Origin: Nitrospira sp.
GTDB lineage: Bacteria; Nitrospirota; Nitrospiria; Nitrospirales; Nitrospiraceae
Reading direction: 5' to 3'
DNA length: 64,000 nucleotides
NCBI GenBank assembly: GCA_009594865.1
Contig: VOPT01000015.1
Span: forward strand, 1 to 64,000
The notes under the pieces were generated by a model. The model was not told where the DNA came from. It searched no databases and saw only the letters and a program-made list of their open reading frames with translations. Shown piece after piece: positions 44,818 to 55,400 of the stretch. The translations under genes and the position numbers were made by a program. How positions within the stretch are numbered: the first letter of the stretch is position 1; the number at the start of each line of letters is the position of its first letter.

Positions 44818-46554
44818 TCACCCACGTTGGAGGTGGTAATAGGCCGGCAAGGTCAACAGTCGCCCGTCGTCTACTGGTCCGCCGATCGTAAAGTGATAGA
44901 GCGATTGCAGCGTGAGATCCTTGATCCCGACGATCTCGTGCACCGGATCGTCGAAAAAACAGCCGATCCCCGTTCCTCGCACCCCGGCTGCTTCAGCCTC
45001 GAGATATAACACCTGCCCGACCAACCCTGCTTCCCAGAAGAAGCGTGGATAGCACCAAGCCCCTCCTTGCCGCAAGCGCCCCTCGAATTCGGCCAACATG
45101 CCCAGTGAAAAGGCGCTGTCACCGGCGATGCCTTGATGGCAACTGACTTGTGCGGCCAGACGCTGCGCATCGCCTTGCAGCAGCCAGTACAAGGGAAGAC
45201 CTGTCGGACAATCAGGCACCGGCGTCCATTCCAATTCAGGGTTCATGGCCTGCTGCAGCATCGGCAGCTTCTTCGCATCCCGCGCCAACACGTAGAGGCC
45301 AGGCTCCAGCCCCTCCACTCGATGCACGAACAACAGCAGATGAATCGCCGGATCCCAGGGCAAAAAATCCCACGGCATAGGCCGCGCCAATTGCGGTTGG
45401 TGTGCCTGAGGCATCAGTCGATGCAGGAGATGAAAAAACGTGGCACTGGAAATGGCTGTGCGCCCGTCGAACGACACGGCGCTGCGGCGTTGTCTGATGA
45501 TCTTCGCGGCGTCGCTTGGGGATTGGGAACTGTGATGCGGTTCGGAATGCACGGGCAACTCAACAGGCAGAGAAACCAGCAGGCTTTCCTCGCTGGTCTT
45601 CCATGACGCCTCCGCCGCTTCGTCGATGGCCTCCCAGTGCACACCATGTTCGCGGCTCAATACATTCGCCCGGCCATGCCATGGTCCCGCCGCCAGCTCC
45701 TTCACCACCGCCTGATCCAAACCCAACGGCAGCTGTGAGACATCGTGCTGCAGGGTGGCAGAGGGCCAGACCACTGCCAGACAGTCCGGATGTTCCGGTT
45801 CGGCCTCGCCAAAATCCTCTTGGCGATGAGTGCCTAGCAGCCGTGCAACTTGATTTTGTTCCAGCCCGTCCAGCAACAGCATCGTCCATCCGAGCGTTGC
45901 GGCGGCGATACGCGCGGAACCAAGAGCGTGGCCGACGTCGTGGTTGCAATAACGAAAGGCCCGTTCTCCATACTTCCAGGCTTCCCGCCAATGAACGGAG
46001 CTGAGGCCGAACAGAAATGCGCCGGCAGGAAACGGTGCGAGCACCTGTGAGATCCCCGCCGGTGGAAAGTCCGCGCGTCGCTCCAACCCATGTTCCTTGG
46101 CGGCGTAGTGATAGAGCCCAGGAGACAGATCCAAGCCCTCGACCGGCGGGAGAAGCACATACCCTTCGGTCGGATGCAGATTGCCGGACGACGGATTGTT
46201 GCGGAGGGCCCACTCCGACTCCCCTGCTCGCTTCCAAGCCGAAAGGCCGAGCGCCAGTTCGAAAAATCGTGAGAGGGTGCGCACGGTCAATGGCTGCGAG
46301 GCCACGGCGTCCGGCTGATAGAGAGCATCGTACGAGGGCGACTGCGGGTCATCCTGAGGATTCAGCAGGGACAACCGGATCAGTTCCGCCCCTTCGAACC
46401 GACGGAACAGATCGGGTTGATTCGCCCAATCCAGAAACCCCAGCGATCGCGCGTATCGATCGAAATGATGTTTCGTTCGAATATGATAGGCGATCACACG
46501 GTCGATCGGATCACTTGAGGCAGGCGCTCCGGAAGACGGTTGGTCGAGAGTCAT
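44818..46554 (-). CDS. SagB/ThcOx-type dehydrogenase with two nitroreductase domains
   Basis: A 578-residue flavoprotein-like enzyme. An N-terminal charged region is followed by a first nitroreductase-fold domain (about 80-280; RNNPSSGNLHPTEGYVLLPP, YHYAAKEHGLERR). A second follows (about 345-570; IIRQRRSAVSFDGRTAISSATFFHLLHRLM, then FFWEAGLVGQVLYLEAEAAGVRGTGIG and IVGI near the end). The family oxidises azoline rings in RiPP natural products, but many members are of unknown function. No cyclodehydratase, precursor peptide or radical SAM gene is visible nearby, so a RiPP role is not supported here. Confidence 0.8.
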   Translation of the reverse strand: MTLDQPSSGAPASSDPIDRVIAYHIRTKHHFDRYARSLGFLDWANQPDLFRRFEGAELIRLSLLNPQDDPQSPSYDALYQPDAVASQPLTVRTLSRFFELALGLSAWKRAGESEWALRNNPSSGNLHPTEGYVLLPPVEGLDLSPGLYHYAAKEHGLERRADFPPAGISQVLAPFPAGAFLFGLSSVHWREAWKYGERAFRYCNHDVGHALGSARIAAATLGWTMLLLDGLEQNQVARLLGTHRQEDFGEAEPEHPDCLAVVWPSATLQHDVSQLPLGLDQAVVKELAAGPWHGRANVLSREHGVHWEAIDEAAEASWKTSEESLLVSLPVELPVHSEPHHSSQSPSDAAKIIRQRRSAVSFDGRTAISSATFFHLLHRLMPQAHQPQLARPMPWDFLPWDPAIHLLLFVHRVEGLEPGLYVLARDAKKLPMLQQAMNPELEWTPVPDCPTGLPLYWLLQGDAQRLAAQVSCHQGIAGDSAFSLGMLAEFEGRLRQGGAWCYPRFFWEAGLVGQVLYLEAEAAGVRGTGIGCFFDDPVHEIVGIKDLTLQSLYHFTIGGPVDDGRLLTLPAYYHLQRG

Positions 46555-46602
46555 GCGCGCAGTCTAACGAGGCGGATGAAAGAAAGTAAACGCACCCGTT
46601 GC

Positions 46603-47298
46603 TCACCCCAGCAGCCTTGCGAGCCCGAAGGCCGCCGCGGCAGCGAGCCCGCCGACCAACACCGTATGGACCCCGCCGCGCCAGGGCGGCACGCCGGTCA
46701 ATCCGCTTTTGACAAAACCGAAGGCGAACAGCGCGATGGGCGTAACGGCCACCGACCACCACAGCGCGGTCATGATCTCGTGAAACACCATGTAGGGCAG
46801 CAACGGAATCAGTCCCCCGATGACATACGACAGGGCGATCGTCCAGGCGCTCCATCGCGCGCGCGCGGGATCAGGCTCTTCCAATCCCAGTTCAAACCGC
46901 ATCATGAAATCGACCCACCGGCTGGGATTCGATTGGAGCGAGTCAATTAACGGAGCAATGTGTTCATCACGCAATCCATAGCTCCGGAAAATCTCGGCCA
47001 CCTCCTCGGCTTCCTTTTCGGGAATATGCTCGGTCTCCCGCAATTCCCGCATGCGCTCCGCAGCATAATGCTCACGATCGGTCTTGGCCGCGAGATACCC
47101 ACCGAGCCCCATCGCGATCGAACCGGCGGTAATTTCCGCCACACCCGCCGTGACCACCAGGGCGGAAGAGGCCACCGCGCCAGATAAACCGGCCGCCAAG
47201 GCAAACGGCACCGTTAATCCGTCCGCCATGCCGATGACGATATCCCGCACGGTCGCCGTGGCCGTGAAATGTGTTTCACTGTGCGGCATCGCCGGCAT
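46603..47298 (-). CDS. VIT1/CCC1-family transporter
   Basis: A 231-residue membrane protein of the vacuolar iron/manganese transporter family. The N-terminus has the family pattern VRDIVIGMADGLTVPFALAAGLSGAV, followed by GSIAMGLGGYLAAKTDREHY. A cytoplasmic helical metal-binding insert (EAEEVAEIFRSYGL…) and three C-terminal helices follow. It likely exports Fe2+ or Mn2+ from the cytoplasm by proton antiport. The ATG at 47298 has AGGAG 7 bases upstream; a long in-frame extension is not family sequence. Confidence 0.85.
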   Translation of the reverse strand: MPAMPHSETHFTATATVRDIVIGMADGLTVPFALAAGLSGAVASSALVVTAGVAEITAGSIAMGLGGYLAAKTDREHYAAERMRELRETEHIPEKEAEEVAEIFRSYGLRDEHIAPLIDSLQSNPSRWVDFMMRFELGLEEPDPARARWSAWTIALSYVIGGLIPLLPYMVFHEIMTALWWSVAVTPIALFAFGFVKSGLTGVPPWRGGVHTVLVGGLAAAAAFGLARLLG

Positions 47299-47554
47299 AG
47301 GAGTTCTCCTTCCTTCCTGAACCCTGCGTCCCCAGACACGGTGTTGTGTGTACGCGTCTTCATGGCGCTGGTCAAGCGATGGAGGGGGCAGTCCTCGGCA
47401 CCGACCGGCCGGGCACATGTGCAGGCCAGGCTGGCAAGCGCGAGAGTGATGTGTGAATCAGATGAGGTGAGAAAACCGGGACCGTGAGATCTTGCCGGCC
47501 ACGCGTCCCGCCAGAGAGCGCATCGCCGGCGATGAACCGGGCATGAAGTCGACG

Positions 47555-48412
47555 CTACGCGGCCATCGCCACCGGGCTGAACAATTTGACCGTCTCCTGC
47601 AGTTGCTCCTGCGCCTCGTTGAGCAAGGCCGGTCGCTCACTGATATCGAACCGGGTGGACTGCAAGGCGGATGCATGAAACGCTAACTCCGGCGGCGCCA
47701 CGGCTGGATGCAATTCGGTATGGTCGGCCACCACCCCGGCGAGGTGGACGATCGAGGCATGGAGGGCATAATCCCCCGCATCGTCGGGACACAACTGATG
47801 TCGAATGGCCTGCTCAATCTGCGGCGGCATGCCCCAGGAATGAATCAGTTCCGCGCCCACTTCCGTAAAATCGCACCCGAAGTTGGACTGCTCGACTTCC
47901 GCTAACGGTTCCCCCAGATTCCCGGCTTCAATCAGTGCCGATTGCGCACGTTCAGGAATCGTCTGGTACAGCACCAAGTGTCCGATGTCGCGAAGTAGCC
48001 CCTCGATAAAGAACCGCTCACTGTCATCGATCCCGCAAGCTCTCGCAATCTTCCCGGCCATCAGCGCGCAGAGCACGCTTTTTCGCCAATAGGCGGACAG
48101 GTCCATGATCTGCACGGTCATGCCACTGAAGCTGCGGCCGACGGTGGTGGCGGTCACCAAGTCGCGGATGGCTTGCATGCCGAGCAAATTCACGGCTCGG
48201 GTTACGGTATCCACCTGCTTGGGTACTCCGTAGAGCGGGCTGTTGACGATCTTCAGCACGCGGGCGGAAATAGCCGGGTCCATCTTGAGGATCTTCGCCA
48301 ACTCGTCCATCGTCGAATCCGGGTTGTCCACCACATCGCGCACTCGATAGTAGATCTCCGGGAGAGTAAAGACGTTTGAGCAGGATGCAACAAGTTCTTG
48401 CGCCGATGCCAT
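47555..48412 (-). CDS. HDOD-domain signalling protein
   Basis: A 285-residue protein consisting largely of one HDOD domain (about 15-215), with LPEIYYRVRDVVDNPDSTMDELAKILKMDPAISARVLKIVNSPLYG and later ERFFIEGLLRDIGHLVLY and WGMPPQIEQAIRHQ. HDOD proteins are HD-like but lack phosphodiesterase activity and usually act in regulation, often with two-component systems. The ATG at 48412 has AAGGAGG 10 bases upstream; a TTG 9 bases earlier is too close to it. It lies downstream of the hybrid kinase on the same strand. Confidence 0.85.
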   Translation of the reverse strand: MASAQELVASCSNVFTLPEIYYRVRDVVDNPDSTMDELAKILKMDPAISARVLKIVNSPLYGVPKQVDTVTRAVNLLGMQAIRDLVTATTVGRSFSGMTVQIMDLSAYWRKSVLCALMAGKIARACGIDDSERFFIEGLLRDIGHLVLYQTIPERAQSALIEAGNLGEPLAEVEQSNFGCDFTEVGAELIHSWGMPPQIEQAIRHQLCPDDAGDYALHASIVHLAGVVADHTELHPAVAPPELAFHASALQSTRFDISERPALLNEAQEQLQETVKLFSPVAMAA

Positions 48413-48532
48413 GATGGACAATCCTCCTTGCGACGCGGTGTGCGTGCGACGGTTGCGAAGCCCCCGGTTATCTGTATCGGTTCCGACGTATCGTTTCTAA
48501 AGCACGGCGGGGCCTACGGCGCCGAGGTCCTG

Positions 48533-50392
48533 TCAGGCAGCTTGGGAGCGAATCTTGCCGGACCAGTGTTGCAGCATGGCTGACAAATCTTCGGTCCGTA
48601 CCGGCTTGGAGAGGTAGTCATCCATCCCGGCCGCAAGACACACCTCCCGATCGCCCTGCGTGGCATGGGCCGTCAAGGCGATGATCGTCGGACCTCGCCC
48701 ATTGGCCCACATGGCTCCCCGTCGCCGGATTTCCGCAGTGGCGCTGAGCCCATCCATCTCCGGCATTTGGCAATCCATCAGCACGATGTCGTACGTCATC
48801 GCGGCCAACATATCGAGGGCCTCCCGGCCATTCTCCACCACGTCGGCCCGGTAGCCGCAAAATTCCAGCATGCCGAGGATCACGGCCCGATTGACAGGAT
48901 CATCTTCCGCTAACAGGATATTCAGCGGAGAGATGTCTCCCGACTCCCGGGAGGGCGCCGGCAGCGCCATCGTGGAGGCGGCTGGAGCCGAGGTGCCCGA
49001 GGCCGCCTCCTTGCGAACATTCACAAAGGAGACCGAGAATCCGAACGTGGAGCCTTTGCCGAGTTCGCTCCGAACCCACACCTGCCCGCCCATCATCTTG
49101 GCAATCTCACTCACAATCGCCAAGCCCAGCCCTGTGCCGCCGAACCTTCGGGTCATGGAGGCATCGGCCTGATCGAAGGGGTCGAAAATGCGCTGTTGCG
49201 CCTCCGGAGCGATACCGATCCCCGTATCCGACACTTCGAACGACACGACCATCCTATCGAGCCCGCGTTGGAGCGGCCGCACGCGAATCGCGACTTCACC
49301 CCGCTCGGTAAATTTGATGGCGTTGCCGACGAGATTGACGAGCATCTGCCGCAGTCGCCCGGAATCTCCATGCACGGTCGTCGGAAGTCCATCCTCGCAC
49401 ACATACTGAAGCGCGATGTGCTTGCGCGTCGCAGAGTCCGACAGGAGGCTCACCACATCCTGCACCGCCGCGGTCAGATCGAAATCGTCGAGCACCAACT
49501 CAAACTTGCCCGCCTCAATGCGCGAAAAATCGAGGATGTCGTTGATCACCGAGAGCAGCGCGCGGCCCGACTGCATGATCGTGCGCGTGAAGCGTTGCTG
49601 CCGGTCCGTCAGGGTGGTGGTCAGCAAGAGTTCCGTCATGCCCAGCACCCCGTTCATGGGAGTACGAATCTCATGACTCATGCGGGCGAGAAATTGCGAC
49701 TTTGCCAGATTGGCGGTGTCCGCAGCCTCCTTGGCGCGTTTCAGTTCGTCCACCACCCCCTCGAGTTGCGCGTTGCGTTCGGATAACTCGGCGGTGCGTG
49801 AAGCGACATCCTGCTCTAATCGCGCATTGGCCTCCTGCAACGCTTTGGTGCGTGCATCAACCAATGCCGCAAGATCGTCCACTTGCACACGGACGCGCCG
49901 CGCGAGTTCCCACTTCCGCGTGAGCGACGTGACCATCTGCTCGACTTCCACCGGATCGAAGGGTTTGCGCAGGATCAAGAGGCGGTCGGTTTTTCCCAGG
50001 CGAGCGGCGATTTCCTCCCACGGATGATCGGCATAGGCGGTGCAGATCACCACTTGAATTTCCGGATCGGCTTCCCAGATGTGTTCAATCGTTTCAAGTC
50101 CGTCCCACCCCGGCGGCATGCGCATGTCGACCACCGCGAGCGCGTACGGCTGTCCCTTGGTTCGCGCCTGGAGAATACGCTCGTAGCCCTGCTGGCCTTG
50201 CTCGGCGAAATCGACTTCAAACCGTTCAGGTTGTCCGGTGGCAGCCGTCGCCCCGAACAGGGACGACCGCAACAGGTGGATATCCGCGTTCACGGCCGGA
50301 GGGTTCAGAATTTTCCGGAAATCGTCGTGGATCGACAGGTTGTCGTCGATCACGATCAGTCGCCGGTTCAAAGACGCTGCATCTGCATTCAT
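48533..50392 (-). CDS. Hybrid histidine kinase REC-HisKA-HATPase-REC
   Basis: A 619-residue soluble hybrid kinase. The N-terminal receiver ([16 protein letters not shown] to [19 protein letters not shown]) has an insertion of about 50 residues between the acidic pocket and phospho-Asp. A coiled-coil linker is followed by HisKA with [14 protein letters not shown], an HATPase domain ([25 protein letters not shown]) and a C-terminal receiver ([23 protein letters not shown]). The N-terminal receiver means it is probably driven by another kinase, perhaps the membrane kinase encoded 130 bp upstream. The ATG at 50392 has GAGGAG 10 bases upstream. Confidence 0.88.
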   Translation of the reverse strand: MNADAASLNRRLIVIDDNLSIHDDFRKILNPPAVNADIHLLRSSLFGATAATGQPERFEVDFAEQGQQGYERILQARTKGQPYALAVVDMRMPPGWDGLETIEHIWEADPEIQVVICTAYADHPWEEIAARLGKTDRLLILRKPFDPVEVEQMVTSLTRKWELARRVRVQVDDLAALVDARTKALQEANARLEQDVASRTAELSERNAQLEGVVDELKRAKEAADTANLAKSQFLARMSHEIRTPMNGVLGMTELLLTTTLTDRQQRFTRTIMQSGRALLSVINDILDFSRIEAGKFELVLDDFDLTAAVQDVVSLLSDSATRKHIALQYVCEDGLPTTVHGDSGRLRQMLVNLVGNAIKFTERGEVAIRVRPLQRGLDRMVVSFEVSDTGIGIAPEAQQRIFDPFDQADASMTRRFGGTGLGLAIVSEIAKMMGGQVWVRSELGKGSTFGFSVSFVNVRKEAASGTSAPAASTMALPAPSRESGDISPLNILLAEDDPVNRAVILGMLEFCGYRADVVENGREALDMLAAMTYDIVLMDCQMPEMDGLSATAEIRRRGAMWANGRGPTIIALTAHATQGDREVCLAAGMDDYLSKPVRTEDLSAMLQHWSGKIRSQAA

Positions 50393-50522
50393 GGTCGCTG
50401 AACTCCTCTCCCCACTCCTGCACCACACGACATTCGCGAGAGCCCCACCGCTTGGTGCGTCGGACCTTTCGAACGTGCCGACCTACGTCGACACGTCCCC
50501 CTGCTCGACCGAACAGCCCATC

Positions 50523-52445
50523 TCATGCCGCAGCCTCCAATGCCTGACTCGGAAGATCCAATGTAAACGTTGCGCCTCGCCCTTCCCCCGCGCTGGCCGC
50601 TCTCAGCGATCCACCGAGATTCCGTGCCGCCAGCGACGCGCTATGCAACCCGATGCCATGGCCGTCTTTACGCGTGGTAAACCCTTGGGTAAACAGACGA
50701 GGGATGTTGGCCGCCGCAATGCCCACCCCGGTATCGATGACCTCAAAACGAACATATCCCGGACGGTCGACCGCCGGCCCTAATCGAAGCAGCAGGCGAT
50801 GCGTGTGGGTGTCCGACGTGGATTCCACCATCGCATTTTTCGCATTGGTGACGAGGTTGACCAGGATCTGTAGTACCTGGTGCTGATCCGTCATGCCGAC
50901 CGGCAGCTGCGCATACTCCTGAACCACCGTAATACCGGCCTTCTCCAGCGCCGCTCGATTAATCCCAAGGGCTTGATCGAACACATCCGCATAGAGCACG
51001 GGCTCCAGCACCACATCGCCGGGGCGGGCGATGTCCACCTGCCTGGTCACCACCTGACGGATGTGGTCAATGTTCTTCCCTAAGGCTCCCAGCTCATGCT
51101 CCACAACGGAGGAGTTCTGCATGACGGCCTCGGCGACCATCGTGAGATAGGACGGAATCTGCTTGCCTTTGGGATCGTGGGTCAGAAAGGTCGCGAGGTC
51201 GCCGCTATGGTCTCGTAACATGGCCGCGAGAAGCGCGACGTCGTGAACCGACGATTGCCGAAGCGTTTTCCCCACGACCTCTACAGACACATTGATGCTA
51301 TTCAATACGTTACCCACATTGTGCAGCACCGTCGACGCCACGTCCGCCATACCCACTCGCCGCGACGTTTCCATCAACTTCTTACTTAACAGTTCGCGTT
51401 CAGCCTGAACTTTCTGCCGTTCGTGGATTTCGTTTTGGAGCGTCGTGTTGGTCACCTCCAACTCGCGATTTTGCCGTATGGCTTGCGTTTTCGAGGCCTC
51501 CAACTCCCCGATCGCTGTCCGGAGCTGATCGTTGGCCAGTTCCAGCTCGGTCACATCGCTGAAAGATGCCATACATCCGCGCAACTCGCCTCGGTCGCCA
51601 CGAATGGCGGCCGCATGGACCACAAAACGCTTGGCTTCCCCGCGTGGAAGCCTGCAGGTCATCTTCTTTTCGGTTTGCGGCGCATTCGACTTAAGGACGC
51701 GTAACCAGGGCAAATCCTGCTCTGCGGTGGCGTCCCACGACAAACTGGACAGTGAATGACCGACAAGCGATTCGGTCTCACAGCCCACGCGCCGTGCAAA
51801 CGAGGCATTGGCAAGGACGATGATCCCGTCCAGATCCAGCATCACGACGCCTTCGGCCAGAGTATCCAGTGCGGCTTTCACCCTGGGAGGAATCACCTTC
51901 GAGGGATCCAGATGACGTAAGACCCGTTTCATCAACAACCAGTACGCGGCAAATCCCGCGACCGCGACGAACAGCACAAACCGCATCCAGGTCTGGGAAA
52001 ACCAGCCCCACAAGGCCCACCGGCTCGTCTCATCGGTCGCATGAAACGAGATGTGCAGCACACCCCAAGGGCGCGCGCCTTGGTAGATGGGCACATGAAT
52101 GCGGGTCGGGGTAGACTTCGTGTCGATCGCGCCGCCCCACTCTTCAATGGAGGCGCCGGCCTGCGCCAGCGTGGTCCCTTCGGTCGTGATCAGCGCGGCG
52201 GCGGCGACCTCAGGCGTGCGCTCCACCAGTGCTCGCAACGCGGTTTCGATCGTCTCCACATCGTTGCGTTGGGCCAGGAGGGAATACTGAAGCGCGAGGG
52301 TTTCGCTGAGGGCCTTTCGTCGTTGAAACAACTGCTGATGCTCGTTCGGAATCAATCCCATGATGGCGTCGCCCGCCAGCATGATGCTGACGGTCAGACT
52401 CACGAGACCGATGCTGAGAAGCGTCAACGGTGAGGGTCGTCGCAT
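50523..52445 (-). CDS. Membrane sensor histidine kinase with periplasmic domain and PAS
   Basis: A 640-residue inner-membrane kinase. TM1 (7-30) and TM2 (about 154-172) bracket a periplasmic sensor of about 120 residues. A PAS domain (about 190-300), a coiled coil, and a HisKA-like region with the phospho-His in VASTVLHNVGNVLNSINV (an H-N rather than H-E box) follow, then an HATPase domain with LVNLVTNAKNAM, DTGVGI and GHGIGLHSA. It starts 9 bp after the giant adhesin gene ends, so it is likely co-transcribed with it. The ligand is unknown. Confidence 0.87.
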   Translation of the reverse strand: MRRPSPLTLLSIGLVSLTVSIMLAGDAIMGLIPNEHQQLFQRRKALSETLALQYSLLAQRNDVETIETALRALVERTPEVAAAALITTEGTTLAQAGASIEEWGGAIDTKSTPTRIHVPIYQGARPWGVLHISFHATDETSRWALWGWFSQTWMRFVLFVAVAGFAAYWLLMKRVLRHLDPSKVIPPRVKAALDTLAEGVVMLDLDGIIVLANASFARRVGCETESLVGHSLSSLSWDATAEQDLPWLRVLKSNAPQTEKKMTCRLPRGEAKRFVVHAAAIRGDRGELRGCMASFSDVTELELANDQLRTAIGELEASKTQAIRQNRELEVTNTTLQNEIHERQKVQAERELLSKKLMETSRRVGMADVASTVLHNVGNVLNSINVSVEVVGKTLRQSSVHDVALLAAMLRDHSGDLATFLTHDPKGKQIPSYLTMVAEAVMQNSSVVEHELGALGKNIDHIRQVVTRQVDIARPGDVVLEPVLYADVFDQALGINRAALEKAGITVVQEYAQLPVGMTDQHQVLQILVNLVTNAKNAMVESTSDTHTHRLLLRLGPAVDRPGYVRFEVIDTGVGIAAANIPRLFTQGFTTRKDGHGIGLHSASLAARNLGGSLRAASAGEGRGATFTLDLPSQALEAAA

Positions 52446-52454
52446 AGTGACCTG

Positions 52455-55400
52455 TCAGGCATCGGGTGACCGCCGTGCTTTTGCGTCCTGTTCGTCCAGG
52501 AGATTGTGCAAGCCCCGGTATTGGACCTGCTCCTCTCGCGCCACCTGCTCTTGTGCGCGCTTGCGCAGCGTGCGTTCCCTGCGATGCGAGGCCACCACCG
52601 GCAACGGGTCGAGCATCTGCCACGCCGGAACCGTCGCAAACAGGCTCGCAAGCAACGCCGTGCTTCGAAGGGCCCACACGACAAAACCAACCGAGAGCGT
52701 CACGCCGGAGGCGGCGGCGATTCTCGTCACCTGCGCCTGCTGCGCGGTTTCAGCCGCCACCGCCTCCTCCAAGCCTTCGATCACCGCGTCCAGTTTGGCA
52801 AACAACAGCTCGCTCAAGACAGCGGGCGACAGTCGTCCCTCTTCCGAATTCAGACGGGAAGGTTCTATCGACAACGTAACAGGCAGCACACGTTCGGACT
52901 GATCACTCGCCCGACCCTGAGGTTCATCCCGAAGCCCCCATTCGGCGGGTCGGCGAAGGTCGTCCGTTTTGACTCCTTCTCGTCCGATCGATCCTTGTGC
53001 AGCCGGCCCGACAACTTCCCTGACCGGCATCGGATCGGCAGGCGCCGGCCTCACACCCGGCTCAACCACGGGCCCGGCGACAACCGGAAGGCCAGGACCA
53101 ACCGCCGGCGGGGGCACGGGAGCACTTGACGGTGTGGCCGGAACAAGTGAAGGCGGAAGCACCGGAACCGTCCGAGTTACCGGGACATTCGCGACGGTCA
53201 CCTGGAGAGTCTGAGTCGCACTGGCCCCTTGACTATCGACCACCTGCACCTGAACGACGTACACATGATCACCACTCGCGGAGAGCGCGGCCGTGAAATT
53301 GGAGGGAGCCACAAAGCGCAGGGCCCCGGTTGCGGCATCAATCGTGAAAAGCGCCTGGTCGGCTCCCCCGCTGATGCTATAGGTCAAGGCTTGCGCCGGA
53401 AGATCGACGTCGTGGCCGCTCACGATCGTGACGGCGCTGACGTGTTCCGAGACGGTGATTGCGGCGGTCGATCCACCTCCGTCACTGACGATCGTCGGGG
53501 CATCGTTGACCGGCGTAATCGTCAACGTCACAGTTGTGGCCCCCAACGAGCCTCCCGCTCCGTCGCTGACCGTAAAGGTAAAACTATCGCTGATGCATTC
53601 CGAGCCGTCGTGCACGTAGACCAGACGATTCGCGGCAATGTCGGCCTGCGTAAACGTCGCGACCGCCAGACCGGGCGCGCTCACAAGCTCCAGGCAGCCG
53701 TGCGTCGGGCCGGTGCCGATTGAGTACGTCAATTGTGCCGCGCTATTATCGACATCGGTCAGAGCAAGCTCACCGCTGTCGATCGTGTGGGTCCCGCCTT
53801 CCGCCAGCGTAGCGCCTGTGTTGGCGCTCACAACCGGCGTATCGTTGACCGGCGTCACATCGACGGTGAGGGTGTTGGGCCCTGCCGCATACAGATTGCC
53901 GCTATCACGCACAGTGAAGGTCAGGCTGGCATAACCGACGCCGCTGGCATCGGCGGCCGGCGTAAACACCAGCTGGCCCGCGTTGAGATCGGCCGCTGTA
54001 ATCACTTGCCCCGCCGTCACGACCACGCCCGAGAGGGTGAGACTGCCCGCACTCGGGAGGCTCTCGATCCGTACGGCACTCAAGCTATCCCCGGCATCCA
54101 CATCGCTAAAGCCGAAGTCAGCCGTCGTCAGCGTGTGCGACGTATCTTCGTTGATCGTGACGGTACCATCGGCTCCCGTCGACGCTTCATTGACGTCGGT
54201 CAGCTGGATGGTAAAGCTCTGGTCGTAGGTCAACCCGCCACTGTCGGTCACCCGCACGGTCACGAGGTGGCTCGTCGCCGCTTCATAATTGAGCAGGCTC
54301 CCGTCGGCCACGGTGATCACGCCCGTCGTCCGGTTGATCGCAAACCGTCCGCCCGCACTGTTGGTGAACGTATAACTCTTGCTGTCCCCGGCGTCCGGGT
54401 CGGTCCCGGTGATCGTCCCCACCACCGTTCCGTTCACGGCGTTTTCCGCGACCGTGCTCAACGACAAACTCAAATCCGTCGGCGCATCGTTGACGGCCGT
54501 AACGTTGATGGTGAGGGTATTGGGGGCCGTATCGTAGGCGTTGTTGCTATCGCGCACAGAGAATGTGAAATTGGCGTAGCTCGTCCCATTGGCGTTAGCC
54601 GCCGGGGTGAATGCGAGATTCCCCGCCGCCAGATCCGCCGCCGATACCACCTGGCCCGTGGTCACCGCGACCCCCGAGAGAGTCAGGGTGCCGGCGGTCG
54701 GCAAGGTATCGATCCGCACGGCGCTCATGCTGTCGCCCGCATCTACATCGCTGAAGCCGAAGCTCGCGGCGGTAATCGTCCGTGAGGTGTCTTCATTGAT
54801 CGTGATGGTGGCATTGGTCCCCGTCGGTGCCTCATTGACGTTCGTCACCAGAATGGTGAAAGTTTCATTGTAGGTGAGGCCGGCCCGGTCGGTCACACGC
54901 ACCGTCACGTTGTGGCTCGTGGCCGCCTCATAGTTCAGCAACGTGCTGTTGGCCACGGTGATCGCGCCGGTGCCGCTGTTGATCGCAAATCGGCCGCCGG
55001 CATTGTTCGTCAAACTATAGGTTTTCGTGTCACCGATGTCGGGATCGGTCCCGGTGACGGTCCCCACCACCGTTCCGTTCGCTGCATTTTCCGGCACCGT
55101 GTTCGCCGATAGCGTCAGATCCGTTGGGGCTTCATTGACATTGGTGACGGTGATCGAAAAGGTTTCGTCGTAAGTGAGGCCCCCGGCGTCCGTCACTCGC
55201 ACGATGACGCTGTGCGCAGTGGCAGCCTCGTAGTCGAGGAGGCTACCATTCGCCACGGTGATGACCCCGGTGCCGGCATTGATGGCAAAGCGGCCGCCGG
55301 CGTTATCGATCAGACTGTAGCTCTTGGTGTCGCCGCTATCCGGGTCCGTGCCGCTGACGGTGCCCACCACCGTTCCGTTCGTCGCGTTTTCCGCCACTCT

